Origin: Clavelina lepadiformis
Taxonomy: Eukaryota; Chordata; Ascidiacea; Aplousobranchia; Clavelinidae
Reading direction: 5' to 3'
Assembly (NCBI RefSeq): GCF_947623445.1
Contig: NC_135241.1
Location: 23,376,501-23,440,500 of the forward strand
Length of the DNA: 64,000 nt
Of this stretch, positions 12,359 to 23,718 are shown piece after piece. The notes under the pieces were generated by a model, which saw nothing but the letters and a program-made list of their open reading frames with translations, was not told the DNA's origin and did not search any database. Position 1 is the first letter of the stretch. The number at the start of each line of letters is the position of its first letter. A program made the translations under genes and the position numbers.

Positions 12359-12735
12359 TACTCTGATAAATTGCATGGCGTCGCAAAGCAATGCGTTGCA
12401 AATGATTATTTTTCGTACAAATCGCATTCAGTTTACTGTACGCCAAAGCCACCTTCAGGTGCACTAATGGCATCTGTTAGTTTAATAATTTGTGGCTGAC
12501 TTACCATGGTTTTGTTATTTATGAACACTGACGGATATTCCCTTAAACGAAAAGTGATGTGGCTTGATGAAATTAGAACATTAAATTATTAGCGTACTTC
12601 TATTGCCCGTATAAATTCTAGACCGTTTCCAGTTAAACGTATAGGCTAAATTACCCAAGGACGTGAAAGGACACAAAGTTAGTCTGAGACAACATAACAA
12701 ACCACAATTGTTTGCTAGTAAAGGGCAAAGTCTAA

Positions 12736-12752
12736 AGTTCGTTCAAGCGGAA
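12736..12752. promoter_or_regulatory. conserved upstream element of the dioxygenase copies (B)
   Basis: GTTCGTTCAAGCGGAAC lies 433 bp upstream of the copy B start codon. It contains inverted GTTC/GAAC words. The same element lies about 440 bp upstream of copy C (21302-21318, other strand), and a diverged version lies upstream of copy A (5750-5760). Conservation may only reflect recent duplication, so a regulatory role is speculative. Confidence 0.25.
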
Positions 12753-13184
12753 CGAAATGTTTGACTTTCAGCAAACAAATGATTAGTTTAATGTAGAACA
12801 TTAAACGCTATTTTTAAACGTATGCTAGCGACGTATTTACGTTACACCTTAGAAAATGTACAAAGGAGGGCTAGGCCTTTATCAACTAAACAATCTTTGC
12901 GGCTTTGAATGCTATACCGGTACCACATGTAGCAGGAAGCAATAGTGTACACACTAATTGGATGTTTGATGTATCTAGACGTTAAGCATGTATTTAGTAG
13001 CGTGACGAGGGTAGGTAGACTTGTAGTAGCGTGCTTTTGCTGCGGGTATTAAAGAAAGAATTCAAATTGCATATTAACTTCAATCATTTAGCAAATACAA
13101 AACAGCAATCTAATGTAAATTAAACTCATCATGTATACAGACTGAGTTATGCATGTACTGTAGTTCAGTGAAGTAAGCTGTAGT

Positions 13185-15546
13185 ATGTCGATAAAAAATA
13201 CGCAAATCTCCCTTGATAAGAACATTCTGGAAATATGTTGGAGTGATGATCATATTAGCAGGTTTGTGCTAAAATGCGGTCAAATGTATTTAGTAACCAG
13301 AACGTGATAGAAGATATGAACCAGACTGACTGAAACCAAGTTTACTATTTTACAGGTTTCACGCAAAATGGATTCGGTTTCACTGCAAATGCGTCAGATG
13401 CAAACCAACTGTGACATTTGATTACAAAATTGACATTCCTTCGTTTTCCCCGGACTTGGCCTATGACGAAGTGAAGATTACCGATGAAGGTATGTTATGT
13501 TTCAAGGTCTGTTGTCTATAAGCTTTTCGAAAATCTTGTTCTTTTGATATTGGTTTTAGCAACCTATGAAATCTAAAGACAATTATGTCACCGATTTAGG
13601 ACACAAACTTTACATAACATTCGAAAAAGAGCTCTTCAAAAATCATACAACTGAGCATGACGTCGATTGGTTGAGACAAAAGTGCTATTGTGACGTGTGC
13701 TTGGAGGAGAAGGTTAATGCACGTGACGTCATTAGCAAACATTTGAGGAGCGGAAGGGAGAAGGTTCCACCTGAAATAGATTTTGAAGAAATTCTAGAAG
13801 ATTCTGATCGAGGAACGTACATGTAAGTGATAGACGGTATCATCATTCTTCTACGTGAAAACACCAAATTAGTTCAAGTTGTGGGCGACAATAGCTGGAT
13901 GGTTTTAAAGAAAATTGTAAACGCAGGTGGCTTCAGCATATTATACAGGAAGGAATGTGTATCATAAAATACGTTCCAACTGAGGAAAACATGATTGAAG
14001 AGGTTTGATGGTAGTTTACTGGTCTAACTTTTTCTGAAAGGATCTTTCACGATTTAGCATTATCTACTGATTCAAATTTAATTAATCGTCACAATAACTT
14101 ACACATTTCAACTTTGATCAGATTACTAGGAAAGTTGCAAACCTGGAAGTGACAAGCTATGGACCGGTAAGATGTCTATTGTTTATAATACAAGAGCGAC
14201 ATGCTTGCATGTGAACTAACAATATAATCGCATCGACCAAACAGACAACTGTGACAACGACAACTTTTTGAAAATAAGGTTTGGAATGTGATAGACACAG
14301 GCGGTGACAACGCCGCCTACAGCACAATAGGACTTCCCCTACATCAAGACCAACCCCAGTATGAAACAGCTCCTGGGTTACAGCTTTTGCATACACTCAG
14401 GTTCGTAAAACTAATTTTTTTAGCATAATTGCAGACCAAGGTAGAAGACTTGTAAGACGATGCAACCAAAAAATCATAACAAATAATTTATGTTCATCAT
14501 GGCCGAACCCTTATATTAAATATGAAAATAACCAAGTGAAACAAACACAAAAAATTTGTTATGTTTAAGATTTGACTCCGCCGTAACCGGTGGGAACTCC
14601 ACCATGGTTGATATGTTTGAAGCAGTGGAAATTATGCGAAAAGAATCGTCGGAAGATTTCCAAACGTTTGTTGAGGTTCCGGCAAATTGGTGCCAAATCG
14701 ACCTCAATCCGTTCAGTATCGAACCAGTGTACTTGGAGCACCAGAAGCCTCACATTACTTTGGACTATTTTGGAAAGGTAACATATGCTGAGAACTTACG
14801 GTAATAAATTGGTCATGGATTAAGACTTGTGGCTCACAGATACTTATCTCTGAAGGTAGTCGGATGTGTTTGGCAGCCAGGAACACATTCGGCATTACAA
14901 GTTCGTGAGAGAGATGTGGAAAGATATTACAAAGCCCACAACAAAATGATGGAGATAATACGGAGAGAAGAGTTACAGGTGTCGACACATTACGACCGCT
15001 AGACTTATTAAGCACTCTATTCTACTGTATGTGCCCGGCTTTATTAACCATGTATTGTTCGGGGCATTTGTGAATATTCTTTCTATTTCTAGTACAAATT
15101 TAAACTTTCCCCTGGAGATTTGTTAATTTTCAACAACAGGAGAATGCTTCACGCACGAGACGCTTACAAAAGCAACGGCGGTGTCCGACATTTACGAGTA
15201 AGTAGTTCAATTGTAACTTGAACACATCTCAGACGAGTATAAGCCATAGTACCACAGTCCATTTCACAGAAATGCTTAAAACAAACTAACTCGTATAACG
15301 TTTGCGTCAGCTGTGGATTCACATCATACATTTATAGGCATTATATCAATACAACGCTAATAATATTTTCGTAATAGTTATGTTGTAATATTTTATGATA
15401 GTAATAATATACAGTAATATTATTAAGTATAATAATAGGGAACCTACTTGCGTCTGGATCATGTCAAGAGCAAATATCTCGTTCTTGCAAGGAAGCTTGG
15501 TTATGACGTCATTCCGCCAAAAGTAGGCAACAATTCTTCGATGTGA
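13185..15546 (+). CDS. BBOX1/TMLHE-like 2-oxoglutarate dioxygenase, copy B (9 exons)
   Basis: Exons: 13185-13261, 13356-13489, 13600-13822, 13927-14002, 14122-14166, 14279-14400, 14570-14978, 15093-15197, 15439-15546. The coding length is 1299 nt (432 codons plus stop), close to human TMLHE (421) and BBOX1 (387). Zinc ligands are Cys36, Cys38, Cys41 and His90. Iron ligands are His207, Asp209 and His382. The 2OG Arg is at about 394. Exon 3 is taken from TTTAG|GACACAAAC because the more upstream acceptor gives a stop. Exon 7 has TAA TAA at 14802-14807. It is intact only if the 39-nt GT-AG segment 14801-14839 is spliced out or the stops are tolerated. The final exon encodes GTYLRLDHV and ends NNSSM. 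The donor after exon 3 follows ACGTACAT. The paralogue in opposite orientation is copy C. Confidence 0.78.
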
Positions 15547-15550
15547 AGTT

Positions 15551-16320
15551 AATCGAGGTTCCCCAGCTGCGATGTTTGCTTTGTAAAACTTACTTCTATG
15601 CGTATCACCAAAACAGATACTTCTATGATGTTCCTGATGAAGAAGATTTAAAATTCGCTTAACATCACATGATTAAGCTTTCTACCATTTTACGTCTCGC
15701 TAAGACGTTAAAATCCACTTTTGAAAGCTTGAAATTACGCTCTTAGACCTTTTTCCCACCCAAGGTTATCTCAGCCAAAAGCCGAGAAGTGTAGACAGAC
15801 TGACTAGAAAGTTAATGGTGAAGGATGAACTATGAGTATTAAAATTGCAAATTTTACGTCTATTTTTAAGGACAGCCACTTGAATTTTATTAGAAATCAT
15901 CTTCTATATGTCAATGAAGCATTTTTCTGTGTTTAAACTGTTATCCTTTACGTTTATACGTAAAGGTTTACGTTTACGTTTATTTACGTTATAAATGCAA
16001 GATGAAAACTAACTAAAAATTTTTTCCTGTTATGTGTAGCCAAATATGAATACGAGGGTACGGATCACCAGATTCACTCTTCACTATATAGAGAGATCAT
16101 GCATCTCACCAATTTATTGCATTTAGTCATGTAATTGTAGGCATTCAAATTGTAATGCAATTTATCTTCCACAAAGCATTTCCCCTAACTAAATTGCGTT
16201 TCTTTAGAACGTCATGTGTGATTTACTTTTGCCTGAAACTTATCACTTCAACGGTGTCACTGTTTTTATTAGTTCGAACGTCTGGCTACAATAGTCCGAC
16301 ATGTAAATAGGTCAAAGCGA
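15551..16320. other. spacer between inverted arms; no gene seen
   Basis: AT-rich DNA with no credible exon or repeat boundary was found. A short self-overlapping TTTACGTTTA repeat occurs near 15947-15987. It is part of the unique spacer between the two inverted dioxygenase arms. Confidence 0.3.
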
Positions 16321-16329
16321 GTACTACAT

Positions 16330-16870
16330 GCTGCGTTAACTCGTTGCAAAAGTAAGGTGTGTCAAGACAGCGATACGATCCTTTGTTTATACAATTTTCC
16401 CGAGGGTAAATAGTTATGTACGCAATAGGGTGTGCAACCAAATACGGCATCGTGATATAACTAAGGCAATCGCCGTGACGATTACGTCACAGACCACGAC
16501 CTTTGTCCGGAGGGTTAATGCATGGTTATTGAGGACTCGATGGATGAGGCGACCAAAAGCGTAGTGTGCTGCCTTTATCTGGTTGTCGACGTCTGTTTTG
16601 CATGTGGGTGTTTTTGAATGTATCCTTCTAAGGCAGGAGAAATGGTCAACTTCATCAAGGGGTGTTTCATTGATGTTGATCCTTGAAAGATTTTTCCCAG
16701 ACGAAGACCGAATGAGAGCTTTGTTTTTTGTCGGTGTACACTCGCATTCCAAAACGTTCATAGGAGTCGTTATAAAGGTTAGGTCTGCGTCTCATGGACA
16801 ATTTATCGGAGTTGTATCAATTGTAAACTACCTGCTACCATGCGATATCGCAGGTCAATGCTAGGGGTCC
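16330..16870 (-). mobile_element. LINE reverse-transcriptase 3' fragment
   Basis: On the minus strand the frame at 16761-16414 reads ININETPLDEVDHFSCL, then AAHYAFGRLIHRVLNNHALT, then LRTKVVVCDVIVTAIAL. This matches the thumb/C-terminal part of non-LTR retrotransposon reverse transcriptases. There the pattern is a short 'ING..L..V..F.YLG' strand, then 'A..AFGRL..RV', then 'KV.VY.A.V...LLYG'. The upstream part is out of frame (for example MRRRPNL near 16790) and the YLG and LLYG motifs are mutated. It is a dead, 5'-truncated LINE in the spacer between the inverted arms. Confidence 0.7.
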
Positions 16871-18195
16871 CAGATGAGATTTCATTTCCAAGTGGACGTA
16901 AACATCATGTATAGGGATAAAAAGTTAGGCGTACAAATTTTAGTGTCCAAAATTTCACACTTTTAAATTTATTATCGATTTGTTTTGTCTCAATTAGTTA
17001 GTGATTTCAATGGCATGGTTGTTGTTCGTAAATTTGTTTTCTTCCGTTGTTTTGAAATTTGTAGATAATAGTGTAATGTTGAAGAGTAATTATGAGAGCG
17101 AATATCACGATTATTCTATTTGTTTCAGTGCTCGAGAAATAGGGATTTTTAAACCTCTCTTCTTCTTTTTATGTGTACGGCTCACAATACAAGGTTTGAG
17201 ACCATTTCAATCCCAAGCTATAGCCTAAATAAAGTCTGCAACTGCAAGTTCATTGCCGACGCTATAGCCTAGTCCGGTACCTGCGGTAAAATATAGGAAT
17301 GCTTGACCAGTTTAAGCACATCTGCGACATTCCTACGGTGTAAATATATATAACCTGCTACTACTCACCTACCTATGGAGATGTATTCCGTTCAAAACGC
17401 GTTAGCTAGCCTACTACCACTACCATACCTAATACAAACCAGTTATCAGGCATGTTGATTTTACATTGTGACATCATAATGACCCCCGTCTGTATCATAC
17501 TTAATAAGGGGCCAAATTTTTGGCCAAAACTACTTAACGCCGTTACCTGATGTTCCTGAAATTTGACATGTGATTGTACTATGCATTTGACGAATATTTC
17601 ACAAAATCCAAAAAAATTCATAAATGTCCAATTTCTACCATGGCTCGCTAAACTCAGACTAGACTTTTGGGCCAAAAAATCACATTTCATCAACGTTTAA
17701 CCACATTTTTACCTGACGTGTGCGTGCAACTTGTAATTAAGTTTTTAAAGCGCCATTTGCTAAGGTAATACCCAGAATAAAAAACAAACGCTGGCTTCTG
17801 ATCAGTCAAACAGAATTTTTAAGCATTACTCGAATGTCCAACATTTACATAAAAATTGCATATATCAACGTAAATCGGGTTCGTAAATTGATTACGGTGG
17901 GCTATAATTCTTTTGGCAACAATTAGCGGTCTCAAATTGCATCATTTAACGAACATATCTGCTTGCCTTGGATGAGTGAGATTCATCTTTATAGATGTTA
18001 AATTTGTCTCGTTCGGTATTTTAAAGCCTATTACTAGAGAAATACACCAAACTGTTGTAATTAATACAACTGCAGCAGCAGGGATATTCATAGTATGTCT
18101 GTAGTTGTAGTTGTATTACAACTGATTTAGTATATCAAACTGTAATTACAACGGTTAGGTATACTAAATCAGTTTCGACCCTACCCCAGTTATAC
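16871..18195. other. spacer with a small inverted repeat; no gene seen
   Basis: No supported exon is present. A minus-strand open frame at 17406-17693 has no recognisable family. At 18042-18186 the words TTGTAATTAATACAACT, GTATTACAACTGATTTAGTATA and TATACTAAATCAGTTTCG form nested inverted repeats. This suggests a short hairpin element. The stretch from about 17940 resembles the 3' flanks of copies A and D, so the duplicated block begins near there. Confidence 0.3.
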
Positions 18196-18318
18196 TTGAG
18201 AAATGTACAAGGGAATGAAGGTTTTGCATTTTCTTTTTTTACACCTTTGAAATTGTCCAAACATACCACCATTAAAAAGAATTATTATTGCAAAATTTCT
18301 GGAAGAACCTTGGCCTTC

Positions 18319-20862
18319 TCACATCGACGAATTGTTGCCTACTTTTGGCGGAATGACGTCATAACCAAGCTTCCTTGCAAGAACGAGATATTTGCTCTTG
18401 ACATCATCCAGACGCAAGTAGGCTCCCTGTTATCATATTTAGCAATATCATATTATTACCTACTATCATAAAAATATTACACTATTTTGATTATAACAAC
18501 AGTGTATTTAAACATGTATGATGTGAATCCACAGTTAATACAAAGAATATATGATTTAGTTTGTTTAAAGCAATTCCGTGAAAATGGGTCTGGGTACTAT
18601 GGCTAATACTCGTCTGAGGTGAGTTCAAGGCACAATTAAACCACTTACGAGTAAATGTCGGACACCGCCATTGCTTTTGTAAGCGTCTCGTGCGTGAAGC
18701 ATTCTCCTGTTGTTGAAAATTATCAGATCTCCAGCGGAAAGTTTGAATTTGTACTAGAAATAAGAGGTATATTTAGAAATGCATCGTTCTGTATAATAAA
18801 CGATTAATAAAACATACACAGTTACACACACAGTAGAATGGGGTGTGTTTAATTAATCTAATCTAATAGTTAAGTTGCGTCGACACCTGTAATTTTTCTC
18901 TCCGTATAATCTCCATCATTTTGTTGTGGGCTTTGTAATATCTTTCCACATCTCTCTCACGAACTTGCAATGCTGATTGCAAACCTGGGTGCCAAACACA
19001 TCCGACTACCTTTAGAGATAAGTATCTGTGATCCACGAGTCTTAATCTACGATCAATCCGATACTGTAAGTTCTCAGCATATGTTACCTTTCCAAAATAG
19101 TCCAAAGTAATGTGAGGCTTCTGGTGCTCCAGGTGAGTTGGCTCGATGCTGGATGGGCTGTGGTCGATTTGGCAATAAGTTGCCGGAACCTCAACTAACG
19201 TTTGAAAATCTTCCGGCGATTCTTTTCGCAAAATTTCCACTGCTTTAAACATATCAACCAAAGTGGAGTCCCCGCCAGTAACAGCCGAGTCAAATCTAAA
19301 ACATAACAAATTTTATGTGTTTGTTTCACTCAGTTATTTTCATATTTAATATTAGGGTTCGACAAACTGAAAATATTTGTTATGATTTGTTATGATATGA
19401 TGTTTGCATCGTTTTGCAAGTCTTCTACCTTGGTCTGCAATTATGCGCAAATAAATAATTAGTTTTACGAACCTGAGTGTATGCAAAAGCTGTAACCCAG
19501 GAGCGGATTCATAAGTGGGTTGGTCTTGATGTAGGGGAAGTCCTATTGTGCTGTAGGCGGCGTTGTCAACTCCAGTGTCTATCACACTCCAAACCTTATT
19601 TTCAAAAAGTTGTCATTGTCACAGTTGTCTTTTTGGGCGATGCGACTATATCGTTAGTTTACGTGCAAGCATGTCGCTCTTGCCTTATGTACTATAGACA
19701 TCTTACCGGTCCATAGCTTGTCATTTCCAGAGTAGCAACTTTGCTGCCAATCTAATAGAAATTGATCTTGCAAGTTAATTTGCCTTTATTCAAAGTTGAA
19801 ATAATAGATAATGTTAATCTGTAAAAGATATTTTTAGAAAGAACCAACTGGAAAACTATCATCGAACCTCTTCAATCATCTTCTCTTCTCTTGGAACGTT
19901 TTCTATGAGACACATTCCTTCCTCTATAACATGCTTAAGCCACCTAGGTTTTAAGTTTATAATTGAAAGTTATTAGTCGGCTATCGTACGGCTGTCGTTT
20001 TCCTCAACTAGAACTATACAGTAAAGTTATTTTACTCCGTAACTGCTGCTGGGTACCCTAAGTGCTATCACGTAAACGAAGATGGTGATCATAATATCCT
20101 CTTGCACTTACTTGAAAGTTCCTCGATCAGAATTGTCCACAATTTCTTTGTAATCTACTTTCGGGAGAATTTTTTTTTTTCCTTTTCTCAAATGTTTGCT
20201 AATAACGTCACGTGCCTTGACTTTTTCCTCCAAACACGCGTCACAATAGCATTTCTGTCTCAACCAATCGACGTCATGCTCAGTTACATGATTTTGAAAG
20301 AGCTCTTTCTCGAATGTTACGTGAAGCTTTTGTCCTAAAAGCGTGACAAAATGTTTGGTAAAAAGCAAGGGTAGCCAAAACAACGATTGAAAGTGAAATG
20401 TTATCAAAGGGTTAACAAGTAAATAGACCAATCAGTACAGAGCACAGCATACCTTCATCGGTAATCTTTAGATTGCATATAGGTGGTCAAAACCGATATT
20501 GAAAGAACAAGATTTTTGAAAATTATACAGGCAACAGACGAACATAACATAACATACCTTCATCGGTTATCTTCACTTCGTCATAGGCCAAGTCCGGCGA
20601 AAACGAAGGAATGTCAATTTTGTAATCGAATGTCACAGTCGGTTTGCATCTGACGCATTTGCAGTGGAATCGAATCCATTTTGCGTGAAACCTGTAAAAA
20701 AGTAAACTTGGTCTCAGTCAGTGTGGTTCATATCTTCTAGCACGTTCTGGTTACAAAATACATTTGACCGCATTTTAGCACAAACCTGCTAATATGATCA
20801 TCACTCCAACATATTTCCAGAATGTTCTTATCAAGGGAGATTTGCACACTTTTTATCGACAT
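18319..20862 (-). CDS. BBOX1/TMLHE-like 2-oxoglutarate dioxygenase, copy C (9 exons)
   Basis: Exons (minus): 20862-20786, 20691-20558, 20334-20112, about 19952-19877, 19751-19707, 19594-19473, 19295-18887, 18753-18649, 18426-18319. This is the best-preserved copy. Exon 7 reads straight through (LQYRIDRRLRLVDHRYL) where copies A and B have stops, and every exon joins in frame to give about 432 residues. The N-terminal GBBH-like domain has C-x-C-x2-C plus His. The jelly-roll core has LPLHQDQP, MLHARDAY and VRHL, the Fe/2OG site of this family. Exon 9 encodes GAYLRLDDV, nearly the TMLHE C-terminal consensus. A 25-bp partial duplicate of the exon 2/donor junction lies in intron 2 at about 20448-20473. 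Substrate (butyrobetaine, trimethyllysine or another) cannot be told by eye. Confidence 0.85.
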
Positions 20863-21301
20863 ACTAAAGCTTGCTTCACTGCACTACAGTACATGCACAA
20901 CTCAGTCTGTATACAATATACATGATGAGTGAAATTTACATTAGATTGCTGTTTTGTGTTTGCTAAATAATTGAAGTCAAAATGCAATTTGAATCCTTCC
21001 TTTAATTCCTGCAGCAAAAGCAAGCTACTACATGTCTACCTACCCTCGTCACGCTACTAAATGCATGTTTAACGTCTAATTTCATCAAACATCTAACCAA
21101 TGTGTACACTGTTGCTTCCTGTTATATGAGGTACCGGTATGGTATTCAAAGCTGCAAAGATTGTTCAGTTGATAAAGGCCTAGCCCACCTTTGTACACTT
21201 TGTAAGGTGTAACGTAAATACGTCGCTAGAATATGTTTAAAAACAGCGTTTCATGTTCTACCTTAAGCTAATCATTTGTTCGCTGGAAGTCAAACATTTC
21301 G

Positions 21302-21318
21302 TTCCGCTTGAACGAACT
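21302..21318. promoter_or_regulatory. conserved upstream element of the dioxygenase copies (C)
   Basis: GTTCCGCTTGAACGAAC lies about 440 bp upstream of the copy C start and is the inverted counterpart of 12736-12752. Its GTTC/GAAC symmetry could bind a dimeric factor. The evidence is conservation among duplicates only. Confidence 0.25.
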
Positions 21319-21968
21319 TTAGACTTTGCCATATACTTGCAAACAATTGTGGTTTGGTATGTTGTCTCAGACTAAGTTTGTGTCCTTTCACGACCTTCAG
21401 CTCAACAACAGGGTTGAAATTTCTCTCGATATTTCTTTTGCCTCTTGGGTAGTATAGCCTATACGTTTTACTGGAAACGGTCTACAATTTGTAGAGGCAT
21501 TAGAACTACGCCGCTAAATTCTAATTTCATCAAGCCACAGCACGTTTCGTTTATGGGAATATCCGGCGTTCATAAATAACAAAAACATGGTAAGTCAGCC
21601 ACAAATTATTAAACTGACAGCTGCCATTAGTACAGCTAAAGGTGGCTGGGGCGTACAGTACACTGAATGCGATTTGTACGAAAAATAATCTGTTGCAACG
21701 CATTGCTTTGCGACGTCATGCAATTTATCAGAGCACTTCACTGAATGCAATTTCTTCACACAAGCGCAATCGTGACGAAACATACCTGTTTAATTTTGCC
21801 CATTACGTATTGTTGGGGTTTCAAGTTGTTGTTAATTATTGTTTGATCGATTGTTCGCCAATCTGACTCCATTGAAAGCGCGTTTATTAATCTCTGATAG
21901 CCTAGTTAAGCGTCACAGTAACAAAGCCAAACTGTCAATGTCTTGAATAATGATTTGTTATTGGTTCT

Positions 21969-23419
21969 CAAAGAAACGGTTACTATTCTTCAGAGCACAG
22001 ATTCAAGCTGCATTTGAGAGACTGCAAATAACAGACTGTCAATATCAGACCGCGTAGACTCCGTAGAGCATTGTAGTAGGCCTACGAATGACGTAATTCA
22101 GAAGTAATCTGAACCGGGTCGTGTATACTAAACTATACTAAACACGGCCGAAGTATAGTATAGCGCTAGTTGGTAAAAACACCAAATAGAACAATAATAA
22201 CATCAGATAAGAATCATCATATCTGCACGACAATGAAATAGCAAAAAGGGCAAATTACGGCAATTAACACAGCCGCATGAGGTTTAAACTTGCTGTAATG
22301 ATTAATGCAACGCCTAGCGCAGTCATCAATCAACGCCCCTTGTAGCTTCGTCACATATCTCGTAATCACGCCATTTATGTTCTCAGTTCAGTCCCTCAGT
22401 TCTTTTCAGTTGCGTGATTACGATTCACCATTTTAAGATTACCAGTTTTCCTTTTATGCTTTTGTTTAATTTTACCTTTTTGTGTTGCAGCTTAGTTTAG
22501 TTTTTTGTCTCTTAAAGCTGTGCAATTAGAATACGATTATTTACAACTGTCTGTTCAGTTCACTTGCCTTGTGATTAAATAAGCCTAAACACCCGGCGCA
22601 TATTACCAATGTCATTGGTCAAACTTCAAAGGTAATTCTAATAGGAACAACTGACTGTACCGTATGAATTTAACTAACTTGAAACATGACGTAGTAGCGT
22701 ATTAGTTAGCAAGTAACTAGTGAAAGAAAAAGCTCATCCTTTCAGATATGTACGTGTATGTATTTGTATGATGGTGAGTTAAAATGTGTACAAGCCTAGG
22801 GCGAGAAAGTAAAGTGTTGCGGAAAATTTATTAAGTTTTCTGGCTTATGGAAGTGCAAGGCAACGGTTAATTGGGTTCAAGCCTTCAGCATGGAGGTTGC
22901 ACTGTACCACCAACTCGATATAGGCCCATAGGCAATATCTTTTTACTCAACTTTGCTATTACTTGCAAGACGTACGCTGCTGACGACATCTTGACACATT
23001 TAGTGTACAGGGAAATGACTTTGGCTACAAGCTGAAAATCACAAGCGTTTCACCATGCAATTTCGTATTAACACTACAATGCCATACAATTACAATGACG
23101 TCTTCAACAACCTGCTCCTGCTGGGACGCAGCGACATTCCGGTTCCTTATGATCTTGAATCCTGCCGTGGACGCAGTTGCTTCAGTTCCAGTTTATTTAG
23201 GCTAATTGACAATAAGTTTGATTCCAGCTAAACTTTATCATGAAGAAGTAAGTTATTAATTACGGTTCCCTGCTTTTATTGGATTAGCTGGGTAAGAGTT
23301 TTAATTCCAAAGCATGTCGTGGAAACAGTCGAAGTTTTGCTTAATTGAAAATTCGTTAAGTTCGCAAGGAAGCTTACCATGAATAGGTCTATTGTCAAAA
23401 CTACGACGCAAATCTACAC
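21969..23419. other. no gene recognised between cluster and MITE
   Basis: No exon chain or protein match is visible. The 22330-22620 stretch has short repeated words (GTGATTACGA and CGTAATCACG, CTCAGTTC) and ends ATTAAATAAGCCTAAACACC. This is somewhat like the tail of an LTR, but no second LTR, primer-binding site or polyprotein fragment was found. Confidence 0.3.
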
Positions 23420-23718
23420 CAGGCCTGGCTAACCCGAGGCTCGTGAGCCGCATGCGGCTCTTTGCCCGGTATTAAGCGGCTCTTTCGTTCATATTGTATT
23501 TGTGTTTTTTAGCTTGTACAGTATTAATGAATTGTAAATTTCTGTAATTTTCATGTTGGTTTGTAACATTTACAATAAACGTAGTTGAACAAAGGTGTGA
23601 ATGTGAGTGAGGAAAAGACGAAGTGATATTCATGTGTTCCAATGTGTATGATGTGGCTCTTTGCGGTTAACACAGTAAGAAGTGAGGCTCTTAGTCTCTG
23701 ACTGGTTGGCCACCCCTG
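23420..23718. mobile_element. hAT-type MITE (CAGGGGTGGC family)
   Basis: This 299-bp element begins CAGGCCTGGCTAACC and ends, reverse-complemented, CAGGGGTGGCCAACC. Inside the left end is the palindromic GAGCCGCATGCGGCTC and the word GGCTCTTT. Near the right end GTGGCTCTTTGCGG recurs. This organisation is common in hAT non-autonomous elements. The flanks ATCTACAC (23412-23419) and ATCGACAC (23719-23726) match at 7 of 8 bases and fit the nTnnnnAn hAT target preference. Confidence 0.85.

Larger units (their letters stand above)
11290..15550. repeat. inverted-repeat arm 1 (carries copy B)
   Basis: This segment is the reverse complement of 18300-21968 at high identity, including exons, introns and several hundred bases of 5' flank. 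Its outer edge, AATCATTATTCAAGACATTGACAG near 11297-11320, matches the far edge of the other arm near 21945-21968. The main length difference is the Tigger element at 11534-12358, present only here. Confidence 0.8.
18300..21968. repeat. inverted-repeat arm 2 (carries copy C)
   Basis: This is the reverse complement of 11290-15550. Similarity runs through coding exons, introns and 5' flank. Examples are the CAAATCGCATTCAGTTTACTG block and the AGTCAGATTGGCGAACAATC block, matched at 12420-12440 and 11395-11415. The 'empty' Tigger site is at 21731-21740 (GAGCACTTCA), where arm 1 has GAGTA, the element and TACTTCA. Confidence 0.8.

Noticed and set aside
13566..13599. Longer exon 3 starting at the in-frame ATG (MKSKDNYVTDL)
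   Set aside because: The upstream acceptor needed for it is absent in copy A and puts exon 2 out of frame in copy B. The acceptor TTTAG|GA is present in all three copies and restores frame.
13685..13867. Minus-strand open frame of 60 residues, repeated in sense at 2318-2653
   Set aside because: Both are antisense shadows of dioxygenase exon 3; the same composition appears wherever that exon does.
22330..22620. Solo LTR
   Set aside because: The ATTAAATAAGCC tail is suggestive, but there are no matching TG...CA boundaries, target duplication or second copy.
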